Below the pieces are notes generated by a model. The model saw nothing but the letters and a program-made list of their open reading frames with translations, had not been told where the DNA came from and searched no databases. The position numbers were made by a program, and so were the translations under genes. From NCBI RefSeq assembly GCF_026212465.1, contig NC_080051.1:21297582-21361581 (forward strand): DNA of 64,000 bases, in the 5' to 3' direction. The number at the start of each line of letters is the position of its first letter. The stretch's first letter is position 1. This document shows positions 1-14,157 of the stretch, piece after piece. The stretch is from Amaranthus tricolor. Taxonomy: Eukaryota > Streptophyta > Magnoliopsida > Caryophyllales > Amaranthaceae.

Positions 1-566
1 TTTAATTTAAAATTTAATAGATAAAGGTTTGATTTAACAAAAATAATTTTAGAGCTTTCAAAAAAAATACTTTATATTAAATAAAAGTGAAGCAAAAAGA
101 ATATGTTTATAATTAACTTTATGGTGGCTAACAGAAGTATAGCATTTTGCATGGTTCACCTCACAAGAAAAAGACAGTTGAAGAAAGACATTGACACACC
201 AAGAAGATTGCAGCAAGAGGCAGGAAGATGCCCAGTTGGTCATGTTTTATTATCATTTGTCAAATAATTATACCAAAAAAAAAATAAAGTTTCTCTTGAT
301 AGTTACTTCTTTCATTCCTACACTTCTATAATTAATGTAAAAATAAATACTTAAAAGGGAAAAATAAGGTTGAAATGTCAATATGTGAATGCAATTGATT
401 TACACCATAGTTCCCAAAAAAAACTTATTATATAGTTTGATAAGAATAATTTCAATTTTGACTCATCTAGCTAGGCCAAAACTTTTAATATTGATAACTC
501 AAAATAATTCATATTATTGAAGTAATATTTTCATAATAATTTAAAGTTTCATTCCTGTTCTTAAAA
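1..566. other. AT-rich intergenic DNA, nothing recognised
   Basis: The stretch is AT-rich with no open frame resembling a known protein, no RNA gene and no clear repeat boundary. The 61-codon minus-strand frame near 58-243 shows no family motif. Confidence 0.6.
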
Positions 567-568
567 TA

Positions 569-838
569 CTCCCATCTCTTATTTTAAATTGTCTTTCTTT
601 CCGTTCTTTTTTATTTATCCATTTTAAATTTTTACAAATTTAGAAGAGAAATTTAAATAAGGTTTTTTGAAGTAGATGCTGTACATAAATATATTTATAT
701 GAGATCTTGTTTGATTTGTCTTGATATAAAGTTTTTTAATATAAATTTAACAATCTTTTATAATACATACATAGAGTTATTGAAGTTCAATTTGCTTTTA
801 AAATGCGTGCAAAAAATATAGTGAACAAACAGAAAGAG
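569..838. mobile_element. Stowaway-like MITE (Tc1/mariner type)
   Basis: Both ends match the Stowaway style: the left begins CTCCCATCTCTTATTTTAAA after a TA, and the right ends AACAAACAGAAAGAG before a TA (inward reading CTCTTTCTGTTTGTT). The TA dinucleotides at 567-568 and 839-840 are the expected target duplication. About 270 bp, no coding capacity, AT-rich interior. It would depend on a mariner-type transposase supplied elsewhere. The terminal repeats are imperfect, so this is an old copy. Confidence 0.65.
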
Positions 839-3800
839 TATTAAGAATAAAATTAATTTTAAAAGAATGAGCAATAGTTAAAAAAACATTAGTGTACTAT
901 TATTAAACTAAAAGCAATTAGGTATAGATCACGTACAGAAATGAAGTTTGTTTTTAGGCCACAAAAAATAAAAAGTTTAGGTACAAAAGTTTAATTACAT
1001 TATTATTTTTGCTTTTAGCCTTTTCAATTAGTTAGATTTTATATTTTGAATACTCTCTCTATCTATGTGTTTGTCTAACATTTTTATATATTTGTCTTTT
1101 TTTTGTAATATTTCTTTTTGGGTAATATTTACACTTTACACTACTTTTTTAATTCTTATTTATATTTTTTTTCCTTCATTAAATTATATCCACATAATTT
1201 TTAATGTTCCTATCATTACTAATTTTTTTGTGCCAATTGCTATTGCCTTTTGTACGAAAATAAGAAACAAAATAAATTTTAATATTATATTATCTTTTTA
1301 TTTTAGGAAATATTATATTAGAATATTATCTCTTCATTTAAGGAATTTAAGATATTGTGTTATTTTAATTTTAATATTTAAGCTCTTGTTCTTTAAATAA
1401 ATAGAGGTGTTTTTTCTCTAATTATGAATAATAAAAACAAAATATTCAGCTCTTAAACTCGATTTCTACACTTCTATCCCTAACATTTTGTTTGATAAAT
1501 TAAACATAGTCAAATGGATTTGTTTGATCGTATTAATACAATTAAAAAGTTTTACAATTTTTGCTAAGTATAATTTTTGTTAAGTTTGATTGTGATTATG
1601 TTTAATTTGCATCACATTATTTTATTGTTAACTAGTTTTGTAGGAATCACATATATAATTTAGTTTAGTTACTTTTATTAAAAGTTAGTTGAGTTTTTAA
1701 AATTAGTTCAGCCAACATATTTTCATTATTCTTTAATTTATTTCAACATTTTTGGGGTACATATTTCATTTTGATATTTTTTAAGTTTTATATATAAAAA
1801 ATTTTAGTTGGTGTAGTCATACTTAGATAATATAAGAGATTTGAGATCAAATACTCCTTCAACGACTTTTAATACATCAAAAAATGAAAAATAATTAATT
1901 TGTTTATTTGATCATAACTTAAAGTGTTGTAAAAATTTGAGATAGTACATTAATTTAAATGATGATAATTTTCAATTATTATATGCATGGTATACTTATA
2001 TTATCCTAATAATTAATATACATGTAGAAGTGACCAGCGTGGTGTCTAATCTAATAAAGGCTTGTTTGATAATTATAAAAATAGTTGAATTATTATCAAC
2101 TACAATTAATTTGATATGAAAAAATCAAATTTTAAGATTTATGGGCCACTCAAATTCAAATATTTCACTTTCTTTACAAAATTTATTTTGATGTAATCTC
2201 TTTTTTTCCACTTAGAGAAATTTAACTTCAATTCAACATTTCCTATATTTTGAAAATTCATAATCATTTTAAAATTAATTGATAAATTTCTGATGAATAA
2301 AGCATTACATTAATTAACTTATTATCGAATAAATACATTGTTCATCATTTGCTTTAACTTGTTTGTTTTTTCCCTATAAGTAAACGATTTATATTAAATC
2401 TTGAAATATACTACATACTCTAAAAATTAAGAGCAATTAAGAGTTTTTTTTTTATATGAAAACGTAAATAAGAAGTCATATTTTTAAAGCACAATGATAT
2501 TTCTAACTCTAGTAATTATAGTAAATTATACGTACAATATAATGTAAGAGTTGGAAATTTGTCCAATAAATTAATTTAATAGGGTAGGAATGGCTTACAT
2601 GGCACTTTATTTTCTAAAATTAATTTGAAGCTAAATAAGATTAAGTATTTATATGATTTTATTATATTAATATATCTAAAGAAAAATCTAAAAAGATGAG
2701 GGAAAATATATATACTTTCCTTACAAACAAATATATTATTTTTCATGATTATATGAATGATTATTAAATTCATACTTTTTGTAAATTACTATTATAAAAG
2801 TTCGTGCAACAAAATTTTTAGTATTAATATATATAAAAATATATCAATATAATAATAATATCGTAGTAATTTGATAATAGATAATTGGTTCAAAATCATG
2901 TCCATTCATATAATTTGACTCCAATTGTTTGTTATTTAACTTTTAGGTTAGGAATAATAGAATTAAAAAATATAATTTGCACTAATTTTATTTTAAACAG
3001 CTGTCTAACTATATAGTTATATAAAAGAAATATTACTGTATTTTTTTCATTAAAAGAGAGTTTTTATAAACAAATATATAGAGTAGTTTATGCGTACTAT
3101 AATCACCACAAATTTGATTTAAACATTCCAATGAATAAAACTACTAATTGACATTCCCAAAATCCTACTTGAGTTAGCTTAAATGTCTTTGCCAAAAGCA
3201 ATAATGATCAATCTGCATAATTATTTTAGATTTTTTTATTTATTTCAATACTCATTAATCTATCTTTACATAAATAATAGAGTAGTAAACTATATTAAAT
3301 TAATAAATTAAATGAAATATAAAAAAAGATTATCTTAATTAAATAAAGTTAAAATCTATATCAAAAAACCAATATTATTAAAAATGGAGTGCATTAGCAC
3401 AGGACTAACACTAATAATGTTAAAATAGTTAAAATGTGGAAACATTCTCTTTAAATATAAAGGAGGTTTAGTTAAGAATATGATATGGCCTTAGAAGACG
3501 TCCAATACCAAGCAACATAATAGTTGAGGCAACTTCCATCACAAAGTTTAGGAAGCCAATAAATGTATGTGGCTTTGTTGCTGGCCGAACTCTATTTCAA
3601 GTGGGACCTAAATTCTTGGTTTTTTCTGTTTTACGTTTCTGGCATCTTTCTCATTACACTATTTATGTTTTCATTAATTCTATGGCTTAGTTTCTTATAT
3701 GGCTACTACCACATGGGAATTCGTTTGATTGTTGGTGTAACACCCGGGTCGAAAATTCTGGGGTGTTACAGTTGGTACTAGCTAATAAATGTTGGTAAAA

Positions 3801-4702
3801 GAAATAATTTGTATTATAAAATTTTTATGAAATTCCATGAGGATTAGTACAAATTTTCATAAAATACCATAGAAATATGTCTGTCTCATGGTAAAGTAAT
3901 TTCAATCGTTAAAAAGCTTTTTATTCAGAATTTTGTATTCCTATCATTTTTTTAATGGTAATGTATTGGAATGAATTTTACGAAGAAATTAAGATTATTG
4001 AAGGAGAACGAGTATGGTCATTAAAATTAAGATTATCCTATCAAAATTATACTAACTTTACATTTCAATCTCACCATTCAATACTGATTATTAAAAGAGA
4101 CATTGCTTAAAGCAATTTACCGCTTCTTATTTTTGGAGCTAACAATGATTTATGGTTGGTTAAGAATGACTTTGTTTTGGAAATATATTAGTATTGCTTC
4201 ATACAATTATTTATATACTAAAATGTATGCATTTTGTAGTTTAATTGATAGTAGAAATCAAATTAATTTCAACATTTTCGTGTAATCATATTAAGCAACT
4301 ATATTAATTCCTTCTTTATGAAATTATTGAGCTTTCTAATCAATATTATTGTGAATCAATTATAATTAATGATACATATGCGTTTGAGTTCTAATCATTT
4401 AAGCATTATATGATCAAATCCTCAATGATTTTAGAAAAACAATCATAAAAATCTAGAAAGAATAGCATAATCTAGAATTTGCTAATGTAAGTTTTGGTAT
4501 TATGAATGTAACTTACTTGTTTAGCTTTACTCCTCTATTCTAATTTTTATCTCCTACACATGAATTTTTTATTATTGAAATTCAAAACTTAATTTGTATG
4601 CCCAAAATTCAAGACATTCAAAAATACTACTTTGTATCAAAGAAATAGTCTTACGTAAAAATTGGGTGAAAGTGGGAATACCGAGTAAAAGTAATAAATA
4701 AA

Positions 4703-4738
<36 letters not shown>

Positions 4739-7578
4739 CTGGCCTATTAAATGAAAAGAGGCAAGGCCAGTGTTTCTTATATGGTATCAGATATATTATA
4801 TGGTAAAGTAGAAGAAATTTGTAGATGAAATGAAAATATAAGTTAAATATGTAAATGAAAAAAAAGAAAGTTATGATCATAAGTAAAAATGAGACAAATT
4901 CAATTAGAAAAAGTTTTAAAAAGAACCAAGGCTCATTCTTTTAGACAAAGATAGTAAACCTCTAGAACCAAAAATTTTAAGATGATTGTCTAGTCTTACT
5001 AAGAAAGTCATATATTTTGTACATATATTAATTCTTATCAACCAAAATTTTGATTCTTTTTCAGGATTGGCATACTTATAAGAATGAACATTTAATATTT
5101 TGTTTCCTAATGTTACAAAGTAACAATAAAAGAACATGCATGATTATTTAGTATATAGGAAAAGCACATACCAATTTTTATTTGGTAGCGGATATTAAAT
5201 ATTGTGAATGATAATAAAAAGTTTGTGTAATTTTGATAGGAATGAAATCTTTTGATCAGTTTAATAGTTGTATTTGTTCTCTTTCAACAATTCCATTTCC
5301 TTCACAAAATTTATTTCAATACATTACCATTTAAATATGTGGTATTAGGTATGTGGTATATTAAAAAATTGTGAACAAAAATTTTATTATGATCAAAATT
5401 TCATTATAATGGAAATAACATGATACATATCATAAAAGTTAATATTATAAATTATTCTCATTATCACTGATTAGTACCAGACCAATAAGCAAACGAATCA
5501 TCAGAATATTACTTTAATGTATGATAAAAGCATTACTATAAAGTAGCACTGTATCAGTAATTAAATCCCCAACTGCATCATTACAAGTTTAACTAAATAT
5601 GAATCACTAATTCAAACCCCTCAACTACTTAGATCTTGAAGGTAGGAGAAACCTGATTGATCGATTATCTTTCATTAGACAATATCCGAATTTCCGAATT
5701 CATATCAATCCGATTTTGAACATAGCTGATGTTGTTAGCTAAAACTTTACTTTTCTCATTTATAATTCCACGATTAGAAAATTTGTTTCACTTATAAAAA
5801 GAATTTTATCATGATGCCAAATATATACAAGACTTAGAATACATGTGATTGACCAAATGGTCCACTAAGCTATTTAAAAATAGATTATTTTACAATAATA
5901 TCTATAATAAAGTTTGATCATAAAAAAATTTGAGAAATTTTATGTAGTAATACTGAATTTTTGACTTTTTCATGTGCAAGACAAATATTTTAACTAATTC
6001 ATGTGGTGAACTTTACCTTTCAATTTTTTCCACGTGGTTAATGAAAAGAAGTTTTTTGTTAACATAATGCTATTTTAGCCAGCATAATGATATTTTTTCA
6101 AAAAGTAAACGTTGTAACTTGTAATTATCCTAAATGATCACATATTTCGACATTCAGTCAAAATAAGTACTTAATTTAATCAAAAATTAAAATTTCATCT
6201 ACCATATAGAAAAGTTGGAAACTCAAAGTCACCATGCGAATTTAAAACGTTTGTTGGAAAAACCAAAAATTAAGTGTCACCACATGGAATTTCCCAAAAG
6301 TTTTTTTCTCCATAATTTTCTATTACTTTCTAATAACACATTTCAAATAACATTGCATTGTAATAAAATTTTGTAAAGAAAATGAGTTGATTCAAGGAGA
6401 AAAAGCATGACAAGTAAACTTGTTTAGAAATTTGTCTATCAAAATTACACTAACTATTTATTGTCTTTGTTTACCATTTAATACTATTGCCAAACGGACC
6501 ATTAAAAAATTAATAAAACCAAAATCTTAAATTAAGGATTTATCTCTTAAAACACTTTATATATTCTATCACACCCATTATGAAGAGAATCTGTCAGTGA
6601 GACATTTGTATATTCTTGATTTTTTTAAGCAACAATATATGTTCTTGATTTTGAATTACTTAGTTGTGAATATTACTCCCACTTATAATTCACTGGAAAT
6701 GAGATATTTATTTTTTAGCAATATTTATTTTTTTACTTTTAATTTGTATTTTATTTTTAAATTATAAATTAAAATATAGTCTTGTGAGATTTTATTCGAT
6801 TCATCTCAATGCAAAGATTATTAATATTCACTTTTTATAAGGTTTCATTATGTATAATAAGGAATAAAAAGCATTGAATAAGTGTATTTAATAGCATGAA
6901 AAAGTAAATGTTTTATTTGCACCGAATAAAAGAGAGTATTGAGAGTATTGAGTGTTGTTGATTCATTGTTGATTGAACTCATAAGTTTAATGGGCAAATT
7001 AGTGGTGTGTCATTTAAGAACATTAGTATTAATTTGTTTTTCAAGAATATATGTTTTATATTTTAGTCGAGCCTATAAAATATCCAAAATGATCATACAG
7101 ACTATAAATATGTAATAATTTTTTTATTAATAAAATATACCATATGTGTAATTTTATAAAAAATGTAAAAAGTAGTTTCATATCCGAAACATATACAACT
7201 ATATATATAAGCACACAAATACGACGACGATAACATTGAATATTATTCATATCTTCTTAAGATCAATTCCCAAATGAAAATAATGGTGACAGTCTCCAAC
7301 GACCTTTCTACATTTGAAATCTATATGTACTATCATTACTAAATATACTTCATATTTCCTCTCATCTTATATTATTGCTACATTTTCATGGGCACTATCA
7401 TTTATCATTATAAGTACGTATGAATAGTCTAGTCTATTGCACGTTCAATTATACTATGATTCAACCGACCTAATAATCCTTGATGGTGATATAGGCCAAA
7501 TTATTGGAAAAAAAGTAGCTATAGGTATTTGATTTTTTTTTAATTGTTAAACTAGTTATTAGCTAGTGTCGTTGTTAT
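839..7578. other. Gene-free AT-rich stretch
   Basis: About 6.7 kb without a recognisable gene. A lone Stowaway-like end (TACTCTCTCTATCTATGTG) sits near 1051. A 28-bp (AT)n tract lies near 4709-4735. A 72-codon plus-strand frame at 3563-3781 encodes a very hydrophobic peptide but has no family motif, and its last codons run into the hairpin at 3736-3770. A second Stowaway-like end (TACTCCCACTTATAATTC) is near 6673, without a findable partner. The remaining frames look like chance. Confidence 0.55.
3736..3770. repeat. Perfect 10-bp inverted repeat with 15-nt loop
   Basis: TGTAACACCC at 3736-3745 pairs exactly with GGGTGTTACA at 3761-3770. Ends of the form TGTAACACCC are common at retroelement LTR starts in plants, so this may be the footprint of an element terminus; no LTR or target duplication could be delimited around it. 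Confidence 0.5.
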
Positions 7579-7754
7579 CTAAGGTGTTTAAAACAGATTC
7601 GACGATTTGATATTTATCCGATTTTGTAACCAGATTCAATTAGACCAGACTTTGTAAATTGATTTATAATAATGATATAAAAATCAACATGAACACAAAA
7701 TTTAATTTTAAACGATCAAAACACCTAACCTAAAAACCCAAATCAACACCTCTA
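7579..7754. mobile_element. Small hAT-type non-autonomous element, family A copy 1
   Basis: A 176-bp non-coding element flanked by near-identical 8-bp direct repeats, GTTGTTAT (7571-7578) and GCTGTTAT (7755-7762), the hAT duplication length. The left end carries AAGGTGTTTAAAACAGA and the right end carries CAAATCAACACCTCTA, which are inverted relative to each other. The interior is related to the element at 52296-52463, so they form one family. No transposase is encoded. Confidence 0.65.
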
Positions 7755-8734
7755 GCTGTTATATAGTTCATGATACATCACCTATACTTGTTGCTTAATG
7801 GACGTAAATCGATCTTTTAAGGATTTACTAATAATTCCATATTTATAGCACTACTTGCCTCACTTTTAAATTTTGTTGATATTGGTGTTTATATGTGAAT
7901 TATTTCATATCAGAGAAAAAGACAAGTATATCACTTAATCAATTTAAGGAGTATTTCTATTAGTAATATCATTTGGTTTTAGTTGTAAAACTCTTTGAAA
8001 CTTATAAATAGATTATCTCTTTTCCTATTTCTTAAATTCTATCAACTTTTTCACCATTGCAAATACATTTTGACTTCAAATAGTTGCTAATCGATGCATA
8101 AGAACATGACCAAGTGATATCTTTTTAGCTTTCTTTGGACACTTAGTTTTATATTAATATTATTTTTATGATTTTCACTAATAAATAATTGAAGGTGTTT
8201 ATACTAAAAACTAACTTTTGCAATGCATATCAAAATGAGGCAACAAATAAAAACATATAGAAAAAGTACGTAATTCTATATTGTTAATGGAGAAGCTCGT
8301 AATTAGCTTATTGATGTCTATTATTAGCATTAGATGAAGATAATGATAAATATGATTATTATTTTGAAGCTAGCCATTTTCTATTAGTTATAAATCAATA
8401 TATTGTGCTTCTCTATTATATTATTGGACAATTCATCCAACAAAATGAGGGAAAATTATAATTTATCATGAATGAATAATTATTTGGATTAACTAATAAA
8501 AAATATATAGACTTGGATAGAAACCCGTGCAATCATTAGTGGAAAAAATTTCATTTGCTACGGTTTTTTGGCCATAATATGCTGCGATTTTGGCCCCAAG
8601 CATTAGTAATAGCAGCAGATGGCCTATTGTAAATGCACGAATTTTTAAATACGTTATTATTTTAGTATTAAAATAATTTTTAAAGGGGCTTAATTACATA
8701 ACTGAAAATGCAGACAATATTTTAATTGATTAAT
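7755..8734. other. Gene-free AT-rich stretch
   Basis: No gene or RNA recognised. Around 8555-8640 there is a short, more GC-rich patch (CTACGGTTTTTTGGCC) of the sort found in CACTA subterminal regions, but no CACTA end is present. Confidence 0.45.
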
Positions 8735-9345
8735 TTTAATTGCAATATATATATGGTAGCTCGCATTGTGTATTTGACTGATTTTGATATTAGTTTATAT
8801 GTTACCATATTTGATACCCGATTTATTATTCTTGCTATTTTTCCTAAAATTCAAAATTATATTATGGTCAATGACTTATTTTAATGATCAGTTTAGTGTA
8901 TTTTATGCCCATTTAAGTTTAAAAAGGTACAAATTCAATCATTTCTAAAAATTCTATAATTCATATAATTTCCTAAATTGCTGAATTGACTATCTCAAAC
9001 TGATTGTAATTGCAATACATATGGTCGGTGTATTTGCTATATTTATTAGTTATTTTTCTTTTTTTTAAAATAATCACCATATAATTAAAATATATGTAAT
9101 TTATTATCTCTATTGAAAACTGTAATTCATTTTTGAAAATTCTGTAATTCTTTTAATTTCCTAAATTGCATAATCGATTGTAATTACTGATTTTTATTGC
9201 AATACATATGGCACATTTGCTATATTTATCAGTTAATTTTCTTATTTTCTTATTTTAAAATGATCACAATATAATTGGAATAACTGTAATTTATTATCTC
9301 TATTAATATATTTTTTTCCTAAAATACAAAATTGTAATTTTGTTA
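8735..9345. repeat. Degenerate tandem duplication, about 188-bp unit
   Basis: The block containing ATTGCAATACATATGG, then TTTGCTATATTTAT, a T-rich run, ATAATTGGAATAACTGTAAT-like sequence and TTATTATCTCTATT occurs near 9010 and again near 9198, with a more diverged copy near 8739. The first two are 188 bp apart. No coding content and no element ends seen. Confidence 0.55.
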
Positions 9346-9434
9346 TGTTTAAAAATTCAATTGATAATATTTTTAAACTAATCAGAAAAGAAAATATGAC
9401 AATCGTCATAATGCTGTTACAATTAAAAAAAGAC

Positions 9435-9437
<3 letters not shown>

Positions 9438-9480
<43 letters not shown>
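9438..9480. repeat. (AT)n microsatellite
   Basis: About 43 bp of nearly pure alternating AT, interrupted once by TGTA. Confidence 0.85.
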
Positions 9481-10419
<939 letters not shown>

Positions 10420-10756
10420 AAAAGAGGCATATGAGATATGACAAAGGTAAAATTATTAGGGACACCTAAGTCAAGAATATACCCTCAAGAGAGAGGTCTC
10501 AAAGTAGAGATAAATAGATCATGATCATCACGATTGTATAAGATCCAGATTTTGATTATATAAGTTTAGCACAGAAAGATACTCTAATTATTCTCCAATG
10601 TTGGAAATGTTGATGGTGTTTGTGGACTTAATTAGAGGTGTACTGTTCTAATGTCACATTTATGATATGTTCCCTAAATTTTCAGTGATATTACTGTTTC
10701 TCTCACTCTCTAAGGAGCTTAATATTATATTCTTTTGTGGACTAATTGAAAAGCTA

Positions 10757-11042
10757 TGTCTTACAATATATAGCGTATTCATCTTCAATCATCAACTTAA
10801 GATTTTGGTTGAATTGATTTCTTAATATGGTATTATAAGCCTATCTGACAGAAGGTTATAAGTTTAAATTTCAACCACCACTCATATAGAGTAAAATATT
10901 TATCACAAAGTATGATGAAGACTTGTGTTGCATCCATACTTCTAGTTCAAAGGACTCTTTTGTGAAGGGTGTGTTAGAGATATAACATATCTTAGTGTTT
11001 CAACCATCAACTTAAACTTTCAGTTGCGTTGGTTACTTGAGA
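10757..11042 (+). mobile_element. TRIM-like miniature LTR element, copy 1
   Basis: Two copies of a ~71-bp terminal repeat (10757-10827 and 10972-11042) share an ATATAACATAT-type TATA region, TCAACCATCAACTTAA-type core and a TTGGTT..CTTGA-type end. The left repeat is followed at 10828 by TGGTATTATAAGCC, a mutated form of the plant methionine-initiator primer-binding site TGGTATCAGAGCC. The right repeat is preceded by a purine tract (GTGAAGGGTG). The interior is about 145 bp and has no coding capacity, which fits a terminal-repeat retrotransposon in miniature. No target duplication could be confirmed. Two further copies lie at 12464 and 22342. Confidence 0.6.
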
Positions 11043-11315
11043 TTTCATAAAATTATAAGTAGATTAGATGTATTATTACTATTAAGATATTCTTTTTCAT
11101 TTTACTATGTCTTGTCTTTTTCTTCATATTTTTATATTTCATATAGGATTTTTGCTGGCTCCCTGCTCTTTCTCCCACCTCCCATTAGGCTAATTGTGCA
11201 AGCTCAACTCATTACCACTTGAAATTTTTATTAGATAATCAAATATTTAATGATTGCTAATATAATCAAATGTAATTAATTATTGTGATTAAAAATAATA
11301 TTTGTGTATGAGCCC

Positions 11316-11318
<3 letters not shown>

Positions 11319-11373
<55 letters not shown>
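11319..11373. repeat. (AT)n microsatellite
   Basis: About 55 bp of uninterrupted AT repeat. Confidence 0.9.
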
Positions 11374-11378
<5 letters not shown>

Positions 11379-11572
11379 TAAGAAGAATTTTAAAATGAGA
11401 AGGATGAGAAGAATTTTCTATTAGTCATTATATATTCAAAAAAGGATACTATGTTATCAATTGAGAACATTCTTCAAACATATGCCATAGTTTCTTTTCT
11501 GTGTAACATAGTGACTCTTACAATTAAGTGTTTTTGGTTCGATTGCGACCATAGATTTTTTTATCTTATCGA

Positions 11573-11635
11573 AATCAATGGTGTAGGATGCTTCTTATCC
11601 TTCTCATTTTCAACACCCTTCTTATTGGATCCGTC

Positions 11636-11723
<88 letters not shown>

Positions 11724-11784
11724 CAGTGGTATATGATGCTTCTTATCCTTCTCCTTTTCAACACCCTTCTTATTGGATCCGTCG

Positions 11785-11880
<96 letters not shown>
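11573..11880. repeat. Duplicated 68-bp segment, each copy followed by an (AT)n array
   Basis: Segments 11573-11640 and 11721-11788 are direct copies 148 bp apart, sharing CTTCTTATCCTTCTC, TTTTCAACACCCTTCTTATT and GGATCCGTC. Each runs straight into an (AT)n array (11639-11720 and 11788-11880). A partial inverted copy (AAAATGAGAAGGATGAGAAG) lies at 11391-11410, just after another AT array. The 194-codon frame spanning this block is an artefact of the repeats. The arrangement suggests unequal exchange or slippage seeded by the AT tracts. Confidence 0.75.
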
Positions 11881-11881
<1 letters not shown>

Positions 11882-12152
11882 GCGCTTAGCTCTTGAGTTG
11901 GCTTTTGTACCTAAATTTACCAAATATCTCTATAAACAGCTGGGTTTTTCAGATAGCTTAAAGCCAACAAAAATAACCAATATTTCCAGCTGGTTAAACA
12001 ATCTAATTAAAAAGCTAACAACCAACGACCAATAGCCAATTGCCAAACACCTCATAATTAAAACTAAATTTTGCTTTTTAAGTCTCTTTTAATTGATTTG
12101 AATTTTTTTTATAGATCAAAGTTCTCTATTGTATTCATGCTAACACAATATA

Positions 12153-12421
12153 CTTCCTCATATTCAACCTAATAGTCTCATTTATTTAGCTTTTTAATTC
12201 ATGATTGCTGAGGCAACAATTTAACTCTTAATATCTCTAATTGTACTTAAGTAAAAAATTATGAAAAGTTAGTATTAATAATCTTTGCATTAAGACAATC
12301 TAATAAGATCTCACTTGACTATGTTTTAACTTATAAATTAAGAATAAAATACAAATTAAGAGTGATTTTAGTGAATAGTAACCTAAAAGAAAATGGGACT
12401 ATTAGGAAGAATAGAAGGGAG
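12153..12421. mobile_element. Stowaway-like MITE
   Basis: The left end reads CTTCCTCATATTCAACCTAA and the right end AGGAAGAATAGAAGGGAG, inverted relative to each other, with TAATAGTCTCATTT / AAATGGGACTATTA just inside. TA at 12151-12152 and 12422-12423 is the target duplication. 269 bp, non-coding. Confidence 0.75.
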
Positions 12422-12463
12422 TATTATTGTGTGGTGAAAAGAATAAGGGACACTAAGCCCTAT

Positions 12464-12762
12464 TGTTAGAGACTTAGAGTGTATAACATATTATGGGGTC
12501 TCAACCATGAGCATAAGCTTTTAGTTGATTTGGTTTCTTGACATGGTATCAGAAGCCAATGTGATAAGAAGTTACGGGTTCTAATCTCAACCACCCCCCA
12601 TTTAAGGTGGAATTTTTAGCCTAGGGTATGAGAAGAGCCTGTGTTGCATCCACACTTCTAATCCAAAGGGTTCTAATGTGAAGGGACATATTAAAGTATA
12701 TAACATATCCTGGGGTGTCAACCACCAACTTAAATTTTTAATTAAATTGGTTACTTTTAACA
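12464..12762 (+). mobile_element. TRIM-like miniature LTR element, copy 2
   Basis: The left terminal repeat starts TGTTAGAG at 12464 and ends CTTGACA at 12543. It is followed immediately by the primer-binding-site-like TGGTATCAGAAGCC (12544-12557), one base off the methionine-initiator complement. The interior (GTTACGGGTTCTAATCTCAA, then ACCACCCCCC) is about 145 bp. A purine tract near 12679-12686 precedes the right repeat, about 12689-12762, which repeats TATATAACATATCCTGGGG and TCAACCACCAACTTAAA. No coding capacity. Confidence 0.7.
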
Positions 12763-12893
12763 CTTGTACCCATCCATATTTTGTACTTAAAAAACTATCT
12801 ATAGATTGGTGTCAAAATAATATTGCAAATAAGAGAATTCATAGATTTAATAAATTGCAAAAACAATGAATTAAAATCACCTTCTAATATGTA

Positions 12894-13111
12894 CTCCTTT
12901 GTCTTAGTCATTTTCTCTCATTTGCAAATGACACGATCACACATATATAGATAAAGAGGTCATGTATAATGAATTAAATTAGTGTGGTTATTTAGAAATA
13001 AAAGAAAGAATCTAAATAGTAAAAATAATAAAATTATATCCTAAAATATAAAAAGACAAAATTAAAAAAAAAAACAGACTAAAATGGCGAATTGCGAGGC
13101 ATAAAAGGAAG
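12894..13111. mobile_element. Stowaway-like MITE
   Basis: CTCCTTTGTCTTAGTCATTT at the left pairs with the reverse of the right end, which ends AATTGCGAGGCATAAAAGGAAG. TA flanks at 12892-12893 and 13112-13113. 218 bp, non-coding. Confidence 0.7.
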
Positions 13112-13113
13112 TA

Positions 13114-14157
13114 TATATTTTAAGTGACATTTTCTGCTTTTTGCATCCCTATTTCCTTGTGATGAATCAATTAATTTTTAAAAGTGCAAACCAAATAAAT
13201 TAAGTGGGCGAATCTTATTGTCCAAAATAATATCTCTTAATAAAACATTTTGGAGACAATGTACAATTGTGTGGTGTTGTAAATACGTCAAAATACATTT
13301 CATTGGGCACTACAAACTAATTTTATACTCAATAAGTTTATTATTTTTTAAGTGGTGGCCTTACTCTTTGTTTTTTTTATAAGATCGACAAGGTAAGTCC
13401 TCTACGTACTAATAAACTACAAGTAATTCAGTTCCAGTTTTAGCACCTTTCAATAAATAATATATAATAATTAACTAAAATTTTTGTCATGAATTTTATT
13501 TATTAATATTTAAATGAACTTTAATTTTCTAATTATCCTAACTTCTATAGAAATAAACTTAGCTTAACTAATTTTCTAATAAGTTTTCATCTTTGCACTA
13601 TTTTTTACTCAATAAACCTTATTTTTTTCACTTAAATTAACTCCTTTTGTTGAATTTAATTTAAGCTCAAACTAAAAATAATTTAATAAATATCATTAAT
13701 TATTGGTGCACAAAGCTAGGAGTATACATCTAAAATGAACAATATAATTGTAATACAGGTTAGTAAAGGTTAGTAACGGACGCTTAAAATTTGCCTACAA
13801 AAGAGTATTAAGTTTCCAATTTAATGTATTATGCATTGTAATTTCCTTAACTCACTCATGCATATATCAAAGTAAATGATTTAAAAAGAAATGGAAGGAG
13901 CATAATTAATGGCGTGATCATCATGTTCCTCATTTTGATCATCAAGCGAAAAACTACGTACGTTTTTAGCATGAAACGATTCGTATCATCGTATGTATAT
14001 ATCTGATTTATATATGAATGGTTCGAAATTTACACATACACTTGCTTTATCTCGGTATGGTATTCTAATTAACATATATATATTATCTTTATTAAACACT
14101 TTGTATGTTTATGTCTTATTATATCAAAAGAAAAAGACAATAAATCATAAGTAAAAA
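13114..14157. other. Gene-free AT-rich stretch
   Basis: No gene, RNA or element recognised. Confidence 0.5.

Noticed and set aside
3563..3781. Hydrophobic 72-codon open frame as a small membrane protein
   Set aside because: It has no recognisable relatives that I can name, no promoter context, and its end runs into the inverted repeat; coding not supported.
11451..12035. 194-codon plus-strand open frame
   Set aside because: More than half is (AT)n translation and a duplicated segment; no family motif.
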